This document shows, piece after piece, positions 44,466 to 53,421 of a DNA stretch of 64,000 nt (positions are counted from its first letter, which is position 1; every line of letters begins with the position of its first letter). The stretch lies in assembly GCF_003852425.1 (NCBI RefSeq), contig NZ_QAJN01000016.1:1-64000 (forward strand), given 5' to 3'. Below the pieces are notes generated by a model, which had not been told where the DNA came from, searched no databases, and saw only the letters and a program-made list of their open reading frames with translations. Position numbers and translations under genes: made by a program. Origin of the DNA: Paucibacter sp. KBW04 (GTDB taxonomy: Bacteria > Pseudomonadota > Gammaproteobacteria > Burkholderiales > Burkholderiaceae_C).

Positions 44466-45383
44466 TCATTTCAGACGTTTGATGAGACTGGACGTATCCC
44501 AACGCCGCCCGCCCATGGCCTGCACATCGGCATAGAACTGGTCGACCACGGCCGTCACCGGCAGGCGGGCGCCGTTGCGGCGAGCCTCGTCCAGCACCAG
44601 GCCCAGGTCCTTGCGCATCCAGTCGACGGCAAAGCCGAAGTCGAACTTGCCGTCCACCATGGTCTTGCCGCGGTTGTCCATCTGCCAGCTCTGGGCCGCG
44701 CCCTTGCCGATCACGTCCAGCACCTGCTTCATGTCCAGACCGGCCTTGTCGCCAAAGGCGATCGCCTCCGCCAGACCTTGCACCAGGCCGGCGATGCAGA
44801 TTTGATTGACCATCTTGGCCAGCTGGCCGGCGCCCGATTCACCAACCAAGGTCACGGCCTTGGAGAAGGCCAGGGCCACCGGGCGAATCGATTCAAACGC
44901 AGCCGCCTCGCCGCCGCACATCACGGTTAGGGCGCCGTTGACCGCCCCGGCCTGACCGCCCGACACCGGGGCGTCAACAAAGTGCAGGCCAAGCGCCTTG
45001 GCTTGCGCAAACAGCTCGCGCGCCACCTCGGCCGAGGCCGTGGTGTGGTCCACAAACACGGCACCGGACTTCATGCCGGCAAAAGCACCCTGCTCGCCCA
45101 GCACCACGGAGCGCAGATCATCGTCATTACCCACGCAGGCGAACACGATATCGGCGCCTGCGGCCGCGGCCGCCGGTGTTATCGCCGTCTGGCCGCCAAA
45201 CTCCTGGGCCCAGGCCTGGGCCTTGGCCGCCGTGCGGTTGTAAACCGTCACCGCATGGCCCGCGCGAGCCAGATGGCCGGCCATGGGAAAGCCCATCACG
45301 CCCAGGCCAAGAAAGGCGACTTTGCGGGCGGGAAGGCTGTCGTACATGCGTTCGGCAACGCTGGAATTAGGGGCTTGGCTCAT
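44466..45383 (-). CDS. 3-hydroxyisobutyrate dehydrogenase-type oxidoreductase
   Basis: This 305-aa beta-hydroxyacid dehydrogenase has an N-terminal NAD(P)-binding motif VAFLGLGVMGFPMAGHLARAGH, the substrate-binding DAPVSGGQAGAVNGALTVMCGG, and the catalytic Lys in GAGQLAKMVNQICIAG. Such enzymes oxidise or reduce small beta-hydroxyacids such as 3-hydroxyisobutyrate, tartronate semialdehyde or glyoxylate; the exact substrate is not predictable. It precedes pilU's 3' end by only 9 bases on the same strand, so it may share the pil transcript. Confidence 0.85.
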   Translation of the reverse strand: MSQAPNSSVAERMYDSLPARKVAFLGLGVMGFPMAGHLARAGHAVTVYNRTAAKAQAWAQEFGGQTAITPAAAAAGADIVFACVGNDDDLRSVVLGEQGAFAGMKSGAVFVDHTTASAEVARELFAQAKALGLHFVDAPVSGGQAGAVNGALTVMCGGEAAAFESIRPVALAFSKAVTLVGESGAGQLAKMVNQICIAGLVQGLAEAIAFGDKAGLDMKQVLDVIGKGAAQSWQMDNRGKTMVDGKFDFGFAVDWMRKDLGLVLDEARRNGARLPVTAVVDQFYADVQAMGGRRWDTSSLIKRLK

Positions 45384-45392
45384 GGCGGGGTC

Positions 45393-46529
45393 TCAAAGAA
45401 TGGTGAAGTGCTCGGTGCCCGAGGATAGATCACCCGAGCGTGCCCGCTCGCTATTGAGCTTGATCTGCAGGCGCAAATCATTGACCGAATCGGCATTGCG
45501 CAGCGCGTCCTCGTAAGTGACCTTGCCCATCTCGTAGAGGTCGAACAAGGCCTGGTCAAAGGTCTGCATGCCTTGCTCGCGTGAGCGCTTCATGATTTCT
45601 TTGATCTCGCCCACCTCGCCCTTGAAGATCAGGTCGGACACCAGGGGCGTGTTGAGCATGATCTCCACCGCCGCCACCCGGCCCTTGCCCTCGCGGCGCG
45701 GCAAGAGGCGCTGCGAAATCAGGGCGCGCAGATTGAGGGACAAGTCCATCAGCAGCTGGGCGCGGCGCTCCTCGGGGAAGAAGTTGATGATGCGGTCCAG
45801 CGCCTGGTTGGCGCTATTGGCGTGCAGGGTGGCCATGCACAGATGGCCGGTCTCGGCAAAGGACACGGCATGCTCCATGGTCTCGCGATCCCGCAACTCG
45901 CCCATCAGGATCACATCGGGCGCCTGGCGCAGGGAGTTCTTCAGCGCGGTCTCCCAGTTATCGGTATCGATGCCGACTTCGCGCTGGGTGACGATGCAAT
46001 TCTTGTGCGGGTGGACGAACTCCACCGGGTCTTCGATGGTGATGATGTGGCCGTAAGTCGTCTCGTTGCGCTCGTCGATCATGGCAGCCAGCGAGGTGCT
46101 CTTGCCCGAACCGGTGGCGCCCACCACGATGATGAGGCCGCGCTTGAACTGCACCACCTCACGCAGAATGGGCGGCAGGTCCAAGGAGGCGATGCTGGGC
46201 AGGGTGGCCGGAATGGTCCGCAACACCAGGCCCACACAGCCCTGCTGCAAAAAGGCGTTCACCCGGAAGCGACCAATGCCTTGCGGCGAGATGGCGAAAT
46301 TGCATTCCTTGTGGCGCTCGAACTCGGCCGCCTGCTTGTCATTCATGATGGCCCGCGCCAACTGCAAGGTGTGCTGGCTGCTGAGCGGCTGGGGCGAGAC
46401 CTTGGTCACCTTGCCATCGACCTTGATGGCGGGCGGGAACTCGGCCGTCAGGAACAAGTCCGAGCCCTTGCGCGACACCATCAATCGCAAGAGGTCGTTG
46501 ATGAACTTGGTGGCCTGATCACGTTCCAT
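45393..46529 (-). CDS. pilU: Type IV pilus retraction ATPase PilU
   Basis: This 378-aa AAA-type secretion ATPase, accessory to PilT, supports twitching retraction under load. Walker A is VGATGSGKSTSLAA, the Asp box is EDPVEFVHPHKNCIVTQREVG, Walker B is DVILMGELRDRETMEHA and the His box is ATLHANSANQALDRI. The start at 46529 (MERDQATKFINDLLRLMV) matches the usual PilU beginning; an upstream in-frame ATG adds nine non-conserved residues. It is 160 bases downstream of pilT with two strong hairpins in the gap. Confidence 0.95.
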   Translation of the reverse strand: MERDQATKFINDLLRLMVSRKGSDLFLTAEFPPAIKVDGKVTKVSPQPLSSQHTLQLARAIMNDKQAAEFERHKECNFAISPQGIGRFRVNAFLQQGCVGLVLRTIPATLPSIASLDLPPILREVVQFKRGLIIVVGATGSGKSTSLAAMIDERNETTYGHIITIEDPVEFVHPHKNCIVTQREVGIDTDNWETALKNSLRQAPDVILMGELRDRETMEHAVSFAETGHLCMATLHANSANQALDRIINFFPEERRAQLLMDLSLNLRALISQRLLPRREGKGRVAAVEIMLNTPLVSDLIFKGEVGEIKEIMKRSREQGMQTFDQALFDLYEMGKVTYEDALRNADSVNDLRLQIKLNSERARSGDLSSGTEHFTIL

Positions 46530-46643
46530 ATCTGTCCTTGCGCTGGGGCGGTGCAATCTAAAGCGCTGACTTTAAGCGCAAGAGAAAACCGGCATCAGGG
46601 GAAAAGGCGGGGGACAGGCTGTTTTACCTCGGAAAATTTTGCC

Positions 46644-46705
46644 GTCACTCACGTGGCTGCGCCACATGAGTGACGTCGAACTTCCCAGGCTAGCCTGGGA
46701 AGTTC
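46644..46705 (-). repeat. Two strong hairpins at the pilT-pilU junction
   Basis: The first is a perfect 28-bp palindrome (46678-46705; half site GAACTTCCCAGGCT) centred on the pilT stop codon. The second is a 14-bp stem with one mismatch and a 3-nt loop (46644-46674; half site GTCACTCACGTGGC). Neither is followed by a proper T run, so they are not standard terminators. They may mark RNA processing, mRNA stabilisation or uneven expression of pilT and pilU. Confidence 0.7.
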
Positions 46706-47733
46706 TCAGGAAACTTCGCCTTGGCCCGAGCTTCCGCCGGGGAGATGATGTTGCGGCGGACCAGATCGGTGAGGTTCTGGTCCAGGGTCTGCATGCCCTG
46801 GTTATTGCCCGTCTGGATGGCGGAATACATCTGCGCCACCTTGTTCTCACGGATCAGATTGCGGATGGCGGAGTTGCCCAACATGATTTCATGCGCCGCC
46901 ACCCGGCCCGAGCCGTCCTTGAGCTTGCAAAGCGTCTGCGAGATCACTGCCACCAAGGACTCCGAGACCATGGCCCGCACCATTTCTTTTTCGGCCGCGG
47001 GGAAGACGTCGACGATACGGTCCACCGTCTTGGCGGCCGAGGAGGTGTGCAGGGTGCCGAAGACCAAATGGCCCGTTTCGGCGGCAGTCAGGGCCAGGCG
47101 AATGGTTTCCAGGTCACGCATTTCACCCACCAGCACCGCGTCCGGGTCCTCACGCAGAGCGGACTTGAGCGCATTGGCGAAGCTCATGGTGTGCGGGCCG
47201 ACCTCACGCTGGTTGATCAGGCTCTTTTTAGACTCGTGGACGAATTCGATCGGGTCCTCGATGGTCAGGATGTGGCCATACTCGTTCTCGTTCAGATGGT
47301 TGACCATGCCGGCCAAGGTGGTGGACTTGCCCGAGCCGGTGGGCCCCGTCACCAACACCAGGCCGCGCGGGCGCAGGGCCAGCTCGGCAAAGATCTTGGG
47401 CGCGTTCAGCTGCTCCAGCGACAGGATCTTGCTGGGAATGGTGCGGAACACCGCGCCCGCACCGCGGTTCTGATTGAAGGCATTGACCCGGAAACGGGCC
47501 AGGCCCTGGATCTCGAAGGAGAAGTCAACCTCCAGCGACTCCTCGTAAATCTTGCGCTGGGAGTCGTTCATGATGTCGTACACCATGTCATGCACCTGGC
47601 GGTGCTCCAGCGCGTCCACATTGATGCGGCGCACATCGCCGTTGACCCGGATCATCGGGGGCAAACCGGCGGAGAGGTGCAAGTCCGAGGCCTTGTTCTT
47701 AACCGAGAATGCAAGCAGTTGGGTGATGTCCAT
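46690..47733 (-). CDS. pilT: Type IV pilus retraction ATPase PilT
   Basis: This 347-aa hexameric motor depolymerises type IV pili. It starts MDITQLLAFSVKNKASDLHLSAGLPPMIRVNGDVRRI. Motifs are Walker A GPTGSGKSTTLAGM, the Asp box EDPIEFVHESKKSLINQREVG, Walker B AVLVGEMRDLETIRLA, the His box GTLHTSSAAKTVDRI and the AIRNLIRE motif needed for retraction (SAIRNLIRENKVAQM). It is divergent from yggS with about 44 bases between starts, the common proteobacterial arrangement. Confidence 0.97.
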   Translation of the reverse strand: MDITQLLAFSVKNKASDLHLSAGLPPMIRVNGDVRRINVDALEHRQVHDMVYDIMNDSQRKIYEESLEVDFSFEIQGLARFRVNAFNQNRGAGAVFRTIPSKILSLEQLNAPKIFAELALRPRGLVLVTGPTGSGKSTTLAGMVNHLNENEYGHILTIEDPIEFVHESKKSLINQREVGPHTMSFANALKSALREDPDAVLVGEMRDLETIRLALTAAETGHLVFGTLHTSSAAKTVDRIVDVFPAAEKEMVRAMVSESLVAVISQTLCKLKDGSGRVAAHEIMLGNSAIRNLIRENKVAQMYSAIQTGNNQGMQTLDQNLTDLVRRNIISPAEARAKAKFPENFPG

Positions 47734-47777
47734 GGGTGAGGGGCTTCATCAGTAGAAATAGCTAGAGGCGGGCCATT

Positions 47778-48494
47778 ATGGCGACGATCGCAAACAAGAT
47801 TCAAGAACAACACGGCCGTATCGAAAAGGCCTGCGCGGCAGTTGGCCGCCCCGCGCAAAGCGTCACATTGCTGGTGGTGAGCAAGACCTTTCCCGGCAGC
47901 GCGGTGCGCGAAGCCCATGCGGCCGGCGAGCGCCGCTTTGGCGAAAACTATGTGCAGGAAGGCCTGGACAAGATCGCCGAGCTGGCCGATTTGCGCGCCG
48001 AGCTGGAATGGCATCTGATCGGCCCCTTGCAAAGCAATAAGACCAAGCCGGTGGCGCAACACTTCGACTGGGTCCACAGCGTAGATAGGCTCAAGATCGC
48101 CCAGCGTCTCTCGGAGCAACGCCCGCCCGCGCTGCCGCCGCTGAACATCTGCCTGCAGGTCAATATCAGTGGCGAGGCGAGCAAGAGCGGCGTCAGCGCG
48201 GCCGAGCTGCCCGACCTGGCCCAGGCCGTCGCGGCCCTGCCGAATCTGCGCCTGCGCGGCTTGATGGCCGTGCCCGAGCCGGCCGCTGACTTCGAGACTC
48301 AGCGCCAGCCGCATCGCGCCCTGGCCGCTCTGCTGGAAGAGCTGCGCCGGCAACTGAAGGGGCAAGACCTGACCCTGGACACCTTGTCCATGGGCATGAG
48401 TGCCGATCTGGAGGCGGCCATTGCCGAAGGCGCCAACATGGTCAGGGTGGGCTCGGCCATCTTCGGCGCCCGCACTTATCCACAGGCCTCCTGA
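47778..48494 (+). CDS. yggS: YggS family pyridoxal phosphate homeostasis protein
   Basis: This 238-aa alanine-racemase-fold PLP-binding protein (PLPBP/YggS) has the PLP Lys in LLVVSKTFPG (about residue 36), FGENYVQEGLDK, WHLIGPLQSNKTK and GMSADLEAAIAEGANMVRVGSAIFG. It buffers PLP and affects amino-acid and keto-acid balance, with no known catalytic reaction. It lies divergently next to pilT, as in many genomes. Confidence 0.95.
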   Translation: MATIANKIQEQHGRIEKACAAVGRPAQSVTLLVVSKTFPGSAVREAHAAGERRFGENYVQEGLDKIAELADLRAELEWHLIGPLQSNKTKPVAQHFDWVHSVDRLKIAQRLSEQRPPALPPLNICLQVNISGEASKSGVSAAELPDLAQAVAALPNLRLRGLMAVPEPAADFETQRQPHRALAALLEELRRQLKGQDLTLDTLSMGMSADLEAAIAEGANMVRVGSAIFGARTYPQAS

Positions 48495-48574
48495 GCGGCA
48501 GCGCAGATCTGCTCGGGTCGGAATTGCCCCCGCCTGCTCCGGTCGCGGCGCAGGCCCTTGCGCATAATGGCCGC

Positions 48575-49282
48575 ATGAAGCCCTGGCCCGCCCTTTGTAT
48601 CCTGACCTTGACCCTGCTGAGCCAGGCCGCTCTTGCAGCCCCTGCCGCCCCAGCCAAGGTCGAGGACAGCATCGCTCAGCGCGCCCAGGCCTGCACGCTC
48701 TGCCACGGCAAGCAGGGTCGGGCGGCAGCCGACGGCTACTACCCGCGCCTGGCGGGCAAGCCCCAGGGCTACCTCTACAAGCAGCTGCTCAATTTCCGCG
48801 ATGGCCGCCGCCACTACGGCTTGATGAGCGATCTGCTCGATCCCTTGAGCGATGCCTATCTGCAAGAACTGGCCGCTTACTTCGCCGGGCTGGAACTACC
48901 CTACCCACCAGCGCAAACCCCCAGCCTGCCGGCCGCGGCCTTGGCACGCGGCCGCCAGCTGGTGTTGCATGGCGATGCGGCGCGCAAGCTGCCCGCCTGC
49001 GTGCAATGCCATGGCGAGCAGCTAACGGGCGTGCAGCCCTTCATCCCCGGTTTGCTCAGCTTGCCGCGTGACTATCTGAACGGCCAGATGGGGGCCTGGC
49101 GCAGCGGCCAACGCCAGGCCGTGGCGCCGGACTGCATGGCCCAAATCGCCAAGACCCTGAAGGAAGACGAGATCAATGCCATCAGCCAATGGCTGGCTTC
49201 CCAAGCCCTGCCCCCGGGCGCCAAGCCCGCCCAGGCCTTGCCCGCGGCTCTGCCCCTGGACTGCGGCGGGCTCAAACCATGA
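48575..49282 (+). CDS. Dihaem cytochrome c (c4/c553-like)
   Basis: This 235-aa protein has a signal peptide (MKPWPALCILTLTLLSQAALAAPA) and two haem-binding CxxCH motifs (CTLCHGKQG and CVQCHGEQL), each in a small class I cytochrome c domain. It should carry electrons in the periplasm. The next gene overlaps by 4 bases and encodes a trihaem cytochrome, so the pair likely works together, perhaps as electron acceptor for a periplasmic dehydrogenase or on the way to an oxidase. The dehydrogenase itself is not nearby. The ATG at 48575 begins the signal peptide. Confidence 0.88.
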   Translation: MKPWPALCILTLTLLSQAALAAPAAPAKVEDSIAQRAQACTLCHGKQGRAAADGYYPRLAGKPQGYLYKQLLNFRDGRRHYGLMSDLLDPLSDAYLQELAAYFAGLELPYPPAQTPSLPAAALARGRQLVLHGDAARKLPACVQCHGEQLTGVQPFIPGLLSLPRDYLNGQMGAWRSGQRQAVAPDCMAQIAKTLKEDEINAISQWLASQALPPGAKPAQALPAALPLDCGGLKP

Positions 49283-50568
49283 GCTGGCTCAAACTCAGCC
49301 TGCTACTCGGCGCTGGCCTGCTGGGCGCGGCAGCCACCCTGCTGGCGCTCAATCGTCTGGATGAAGGCACGCCCACCAGCGCCTCGCCCAACCCCGCCCT
49401 GGATCAAGCCCAGAGCGTGGAACGCGGCGCCTATCTGGCCCGCGCCGGCAATTGCATGGGCTGCCACACCCAGCGCGGCGGCACACCCTATGCCGGCGGC
49501 CGCGCCATTCCCACCCCGTTTGGCAGCGTGTTTGCACCCAATCTGACCCCAAGCAAAACGCAAGGCCTGGGCGATTGGAGCGCCGATGATTTCTGGCGCG
49601 CCTTGCACAACGGCCGCAGCCGGGACGGCCGCCTGCTCAGCCCCGCATTTCCCTACAACAACTACAGCCTGGTGACCCGCGCCGATGCTGACGCGCTCTA
49701 CGCCTATCTGCGCAGCCTGCCGCCCTCGGATCAGCCCAATCGCGCCCACGAACTGCGCTTCCCCTACAACACCCAGCTCGCGCTGGCGGCCTGGCGAGCG
49801 CTTTACTTCCGCCCGGCGGTTTATCAGGCAGACCCGCGCCAGTCCGCGCAGTGGAACCGAGGCGCCTACCTGAGCCAGGGCCTTGGGCACTGCAACGCCT
49901 GCCATGCGCCGCGCAACAGCCTGGGCGCCGTCAGCGGCGCCGAGGATTTCTCTGGCGGCATGCTGGACGCCCTGGCCTGGTACGCCCCTTCGCTGCAGGA
50001 CCCGCAGGAAGCCAGCGTGGTCTCTTGGAGCCCACAAGCCCTGCGCCAGTGGCTGAAAAGCGGCCGCAACGAACACAGCAGCGCCCTGGGCCCCATGGGC
50101 GAGGTGATTCTGGGCAGCACCCAGCATCTGAGCGAACCCGATCTGGACGCCATGGCCCTTTATCTGCAGAGCCTGCCGCAACGCGCCCTCCCGCAGCCCG
50201 AAGTGCGTCGCCCGGAGCTGGCCTTGCGTGAGCGCGGCGCCAAGCTCTACGACACACATTGCGCCAGCTGCCACGGCGACGCGGGCCAAGGCTCACCCGG
50301 CGCCTACCCAGCCCTGGCCGGCAACCGGACCGTGACCATGGCCACGCCGGCCAATCTGCTGCGCATCATCCAGCGCGGCGGCTTTGCACCGGCCACGGCC
50401 GGCAACCCGCGCCCCTACGGTATGCCGCCTTTCGCCGGCGTGTTGGACGATGCTGAACTCGCCGCCCTGGCGAGTTATTTGCGCAGTGCCTGGGGCAACC
50501 AAGCCCAGGGCCCCAGCGATGTGCGTCCCATGGATGTGCTGCAGCTGAAGAGCCAGCGGGTGGACTAA
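49279..50568 (+). CDS. Trihaem cytochrome c (alcohol dehydrogenase cytochrome subunit-like)
   Basis: This 429-aa protein has an N-terminal membrane/signal segment (WLKLSLLLGAGLLGAAATLLALN) and three CxxCH sites: CMGCHTQRGG, CNACHAPRNS and CASCHGDAG. This layout matches the membrane-associated cytochrome subunit of quinoprotein alcohol/gluconate dehydrogenases (AdhB type), which passes electrons to ubiquinone or terminal oxidases. The motif AFPYNNYSLVTRADADALYAYLRSLPP is typical. Its start overlaps the dihaem cytochrome stop. No catalytic subunit is adjacent, so the electron donor is unknown. Confidence 0.88.
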   Translation: MSWLKLSLLLGAGLLGAAATLLALNRLDEGTPTSASPNPALDQAQSVERGAYLARAGNCMGCHTQRGGTPYAGGRAIPTPFGSVFAPNLTPSKTQGLGDWSADDFWRALHNGRSRDGRLLSPAFPYNNYSLVTRADADALYAYLRSLPPSDQPNRAHELRFPYNTQLALAAWRALYFRPAVYQADPRQSAQWNRGAYLSQGLGHCNACHAPRNSLGAVSGAEDFSGGMLDALAWYAPSLQDPQEASVVSWSPQALRQWLKSGRNEHSSALGPMGEVILGSTQHLSEPDLDAMALYLQSLPQRALPQPEVRRPELALRERGAKLYDTHCASCHGDAGQGSPGAYPALAGNRTVTMATPANLLRIIQRGGFAPATAGNPRPYGMPPFAGVLDDAELAALASYLRSAWGNQAQGPSDVRPMDVLQLKSQRVD

Positions 50569-50678
50569 GAATTTCTAAGCCCCCAAATCCGCCGTTCTGG
50601 ACTCGGCGCGGGACTTCGGGGTAAACCATTAGCCCAGCGGTACGCCATCGTTTGCGCGCTGCGCGCCAGGCTTTCTCT

Positions 50679-50699
50679 CCCCGCGAACAGGGGTTTTTT
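50679..50699 (+). terminator. Probable intrinsic terminator after the cytochrome genes
   Basis: CCCC and GGGG flank a 7-nt loop and lead into six Ts, about 110 bases past the trihaem cytochrome stop. The stem is short. The rest of the 468-base gap holds the sigma-28-like promoter below and nothing else recognisable. Confidence 0.45.
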
Positions 50700-50899
50700 C
50701 GCCTGCCTTCATGCGCAATTGTTCACGCGACCCGCAGGCCTGGGCCGCCCAGACTCGCCCTTAGCTCCGACACTTGCCCGCAGCGCAGAAGGCCCTGGCC
50801 TTCGCGCCGATTCAAGCGGGTCCAAGCAGAAAGAGTAGCGCATGCAGATCGTCCCAACGCATGACGAAATAACAGGCCAAAAAAGCGGTCTGTTCTCGC

Positions 50900-50927
50900 T
50901 CAAGTTCAGCCGGACCCAAGCCGAAAC
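50900..50927 (+). promoter_or_regulatory. Sigma-28 (FliA)-like promoter upstream of the chemotaxis receptor
   Basis: TCAAGTTC (50900-50907) and GCCGAAAC (50920-50927) resemble TAAAGTTT and GCCGATAA, with a 12-base spacer where 11 is usual. Six of eight bases match in each half. The start would lie near 50935, about 100 bases before the receptor ATG. Confidence 0.4.
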
Positions 50928-51036
50928 TGTTACAGGCCCCGTACCACGCCCGGGCTCAAACTCACCTCGAGTCGCGCAGCGTCTGCGCAGCCCAGAGCGT
51001 GATCACAAGATGAAATGTTGAGGAGGATCCTTCCCC

Positions 51037-52596
51037 ATGAAGCTTTTGACAGACTTGCGCATTGGCCAACGATTGGCCGTGAGCTTCGGCCTGATGATTG
51101 TGTTGCTGATCGCCATCGGCAGCTACGGTGCCCTGACGGCCAGCCACCTCGCCAAAGACTTGGACCGCACGGCCAACTCCAGCCTGGTCAAGATTGCCGC
51201 GGCCAATGCGCTGGACAGCAATGTCAACATCATCGCGCGCGCCTCCCGTGACCTGCTGCTGTTGGACGAAGCGCGCCAGATCAAAAAGCAGAATGCGGCC
51301 ATCGCCGCGGCCGGCCAGGACAGCGAGAAGCAACTCAGCAGCCTGGAAGCCGCCCTGGACACGCCCAAGGAGAAGGAGCTGATCACCCAGGTGCGCGAGC
51401 GTGAGGCCAAATTCCTCGCCGCCGTCGGCAAGTTCCAAAAGATTCAGCAAGACGGCAGCCCGGATGAAGCACGCGAAAGCCTGATCACCGATGTGCGCCC
51501 GGCCCAGCAAGCCTATCAAGACGGGCTCAAAAGCCTGGTCGATCTGCAATTCGACAGCGCTCGTGAACTGGCCGTCTCCGGCGGCGAGCTGGCCCGCAAC
51601 TCGGTGCTGCTGACCGCCGGCCTGGTGCTGGTGGCGGTGGTGATTGGCGTGGGTGGCGGCTATGTGATCTCGCGCTCCATCGTGCTGCCGGCCCGCCGCG
51701 CCCGCGAAGCCGCCGAGTCCATCAGCGCCGGCGACCTGACCCTGGCCATCCAGGCCGATGGCACGGACGAACTCAGCCAGATGCTGCGCGCCATGCAAGA
51801 CATGCAAAGCGCCCTTTCCGGCGTGGTCAACAGCGTCAGCAATGCCGCCGGTGAGGTGGCGCAGAACTCCTCTGCTATTGCGCAGAGCAATGTCAATCTG
51901 TCGGACCGCACCTCGCGCTCGGCCGCCAGCCTGCAAAACACCGCCGCCTCGGTGGAACAGATCGCCGCCAATCTGCATGGCGCCAGCGACCTGACCCGCC
52001 GCGCGGCCGGCATCGCCACCAAGGCCCGCCAATCGGCCTCGGCCGGCGGAGCGGTGGTGGCCAAGGTGGTGGACACCATGGAAGAGATCAGCGCCAGCTC
52101 GCGCAAGATCGGCGACATCATCGGCGTGATCGACGGCATCGCCTTCCAGACCAATATCCTGGCCCTGAATGCTGCCGTCGAAGCGGCCCGCGCCGGTGAG
52201 CATGGCCGCGGCTTCGCCGTCGTGGCCTCCGAGGTGCGCGCCCTGGCCTCGCGCTCGGCCGCTGCGGCCAAGGAAATCAAGGTGCTGATTCAGGAGTCCT
52301 CGGTCAAGGTCGAGAACGGCACCTCCCTGGTCAACAACGCCGGCGTCACCATCCGCAGCGTGGTGGACGAAGTCAACAATATGGGCCAGCTGATCGAAGA
52401 GATCTCGCACTCGGCGCAAGAGCAAGCGGCCGGTGTGGGCGTGGTCAACAACGCCATGAACGAGTTGGACCGCACCACCCAGCAGAACACCACCCTGGTC
52501 GACGAACTGGGCCGCTCCACCGACGCGCTGAAGTCCAGTTCTTCGCGCCTGCTGGATGCGGTGGGCTTCTTCCGCTCAACCAGCAAGGCCTATTGA
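51037..52596 (+). CDS. Methyl-accepting chemotaxis protein
   Basis: This 519-aa transmembrane receptor has TM1 at about 10-32 ([24 protein letters not shown]), a periplasmic four-helix-bundle sensor (about 33-187), TM2 near 188-209 ([24 protein letters not shown]), a HAMP domain ([19 protein letters not shown]) and a long signalling coiled coil. The CheA/CheW-binding tip is [36 protein letters not shown], the canonical hairpin. There is no C-terminal CheR/CheB-binding pentapeptide (the end is STSKAY), so adaptation would rely on other receptors. GAGGAGG lies about 11 bases before the ATG. The ligand is unknown. Confidence 0.95.
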   Translation: MKLLTDLRIGQRLAVSFGLMIVLLIAIGSYGALTASHLAKDLDRTANSSLVKIAAANALDSNVNIIARASRDLLLLDEARQIKKQNAAIAAAGQDSEKQLSSLEAALDTPKEKELITQVREREAKFLAAVGKFQKIQQDGSPDEARESLITDVRPAQQAYQDGLKSLVDLQFDSARELAVSGGELARNSVLLTAGLVLVAVVIGVGGGYVISRSIVLPARRAREAAESISAGDLTLAIQADGTDELSQMLRAMQDMQSALSGVVNSVSNAAGEVAQNSSAIAQSNVNLSDRTSRSAASLQNTAASVEQIAANLHGASDLTRRAAGIATKARQSASAGGAVVAKVVDTMEEISASSRKIGDIIGVIDGIAFQTNILALNAAVEAARAGEHGRGFAVVASEVRALASRSAAAAKEIKVLIQESSVKVENGTSLVNNAGVTIRSVVDEVNNMGQLIEEISHSAQEQAAGVGVVNNAMNELDRTTQQNTTLVDELGRSTDALKSSSSRLLDAVGFFRSTSKAY

Positions 52597-52669
52597 TTCG
52601 CCAGCGCTCCCAGATTCCAGCCCCCTTCTCAACGATTCAGACCAGCTTCACTCCCCCTGGAGGCCATTT

Positions 52670-53014
52670 ATGCAAACCAAGACTTTCGCTCCCTCCTCGT
52701 TGCTGCGCGCCGCCGGCCTCTTCTGTGCCGCCATGACCCTCGCGGTGGCGGCTCACGCCACGCCCAAGGTGATCAAAAAAGTGCCGCCGGAATTCCCGCG
52801 CGAAGCCGCTCAGCAATCCATTTCCAGCGGTGTCGTCAAGGCCAAGATGTCCATCGATGCCGATGGCAAGGTCACCGGCGTCGACATCCTGGAAGCCGAA
52901 CCACGCCGCGTCTTCGACAAGGCCGTCACCCGCGCCCTGATGGACTGGCGCTTTGAAGCATCCGGGGAAAAGCAGACCCACGAAGTGAAACTCGTCTTCA
53001 AGAACGAGGATTGA
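52670..53014 (+). CDS. Small periplasmic TonB C-terminal-domain protein
   Basis: This 114-aa protein has a signal peptide (LLRAAGLFCAAMTLAVAAHATP), then a short TonB C-terminal domain: KKVPPEFPREAAQQSISSGVVKAKMSIDADGKVTGVDILEAEPRRVFDKAVTRALMDWRFEASG. It lacks the membrane anchor and Pro-rich spacer of full TonB, so it is unlikely to energise receptors itself and may bind partners in the periplasm. CTGGAGG lies about 6 bases before the ATG at 52670. It follows the chemotaxis receptor by 73 bases and is followed by a terminator. Confidence 0.85.
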   Translation: MQTKTFAPSSLLRAAGLFCAAMTLAVAAHATPKVIKKVPPEFPREAAQQSISSGVVKAKMSIDADGKVTGVDILEAEPRRVFDKAVTRALMDWRFEASGEKQTHEVKLVFKNED

Positions 53015-53040
53015 TCGCGCAGGACCATGATGTCCCGCTC

Positions 53041-53076
53041 AGCCCCGCCACGCAGACCGCTGCAGCGGGGCTATTT
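53041..53076 (+). terminator. Intrinsic terminator after the TonB-domain gene
   Basis: The arms AGCCCCGC (53041-53048) and GCGGGGCT (53065-53072) are followed by ATTTGCTTTTT. It is about 30 bases after the stop. Confidence 0.65.
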
Positions 53077-53152
53077 GCTTTTTGGGCCCTGCTTGAGAGC
53101 AAAAACTGGAGCAAAGGTTGGAGGGCAGAAGCCTCCTCGGACAAGCCGTGCT

Positions 53153-53248
53153 TCAGAGCACCACCACCGCTCCGGCGGCGGCCATCAAGAGGATGACGAG
53201 CAGCATCAGCTTATGGCGCGTCTTCAAATGAGTCAGGGCTTGGGTCAT
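53153..53248 (-). CDS. Predicted small membrane peptide (31 aa)
   Basis: The ORF starts at 53248 and encodes a 31-residue peptide with a polar/basic N-terminus (MTQALTHLKTRHK) followed by a single hydrophobic stretch (LMLLVILLMAAAGAVVVL) and a stop. AGGAG lies 6 bases before the ATG, an almost ideal ribosome site that is rare by chance in a non-coding gap. The shape (basic residues, then one transmembrane helix reaching the C-terminus) is typical of small single-pass inner-membrane peptides. It lies alone on the minus strand in a 407-base gap between a TonB-domain gene and an unknown gene. Function is unknown; the sequence alone does not prove translation. Confidence 0.5.
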   Translation of the reverse strand: MTQALTHLKTRHKLMLLVILLMAAAGAVVVL

Positions 53249-53421
53249 CGCAGTCTCCTAGCCACTCGGATCGCGGGGTGGCTTGATTTTTCGCATGCTG
53301 AGGCAAGCGGCTTGACGAATCAAGAGGAGCTTCCCCAGCACCCCCTGATTCAGAGCTTCTCAAGTTTGGCTGGCGCTGACCGAAGTTTGATAAACCTCTG
53401 CTGCAATGAGTGCGCTCCACC

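Noticed and set aside
50652-50903. Short ORFs on both strands in the cytochrome-receptor gap.
   Set aside because: No ribosome site, signal or hydrophobic pattern, and the plus-strand ORF crosses the probable terminator.
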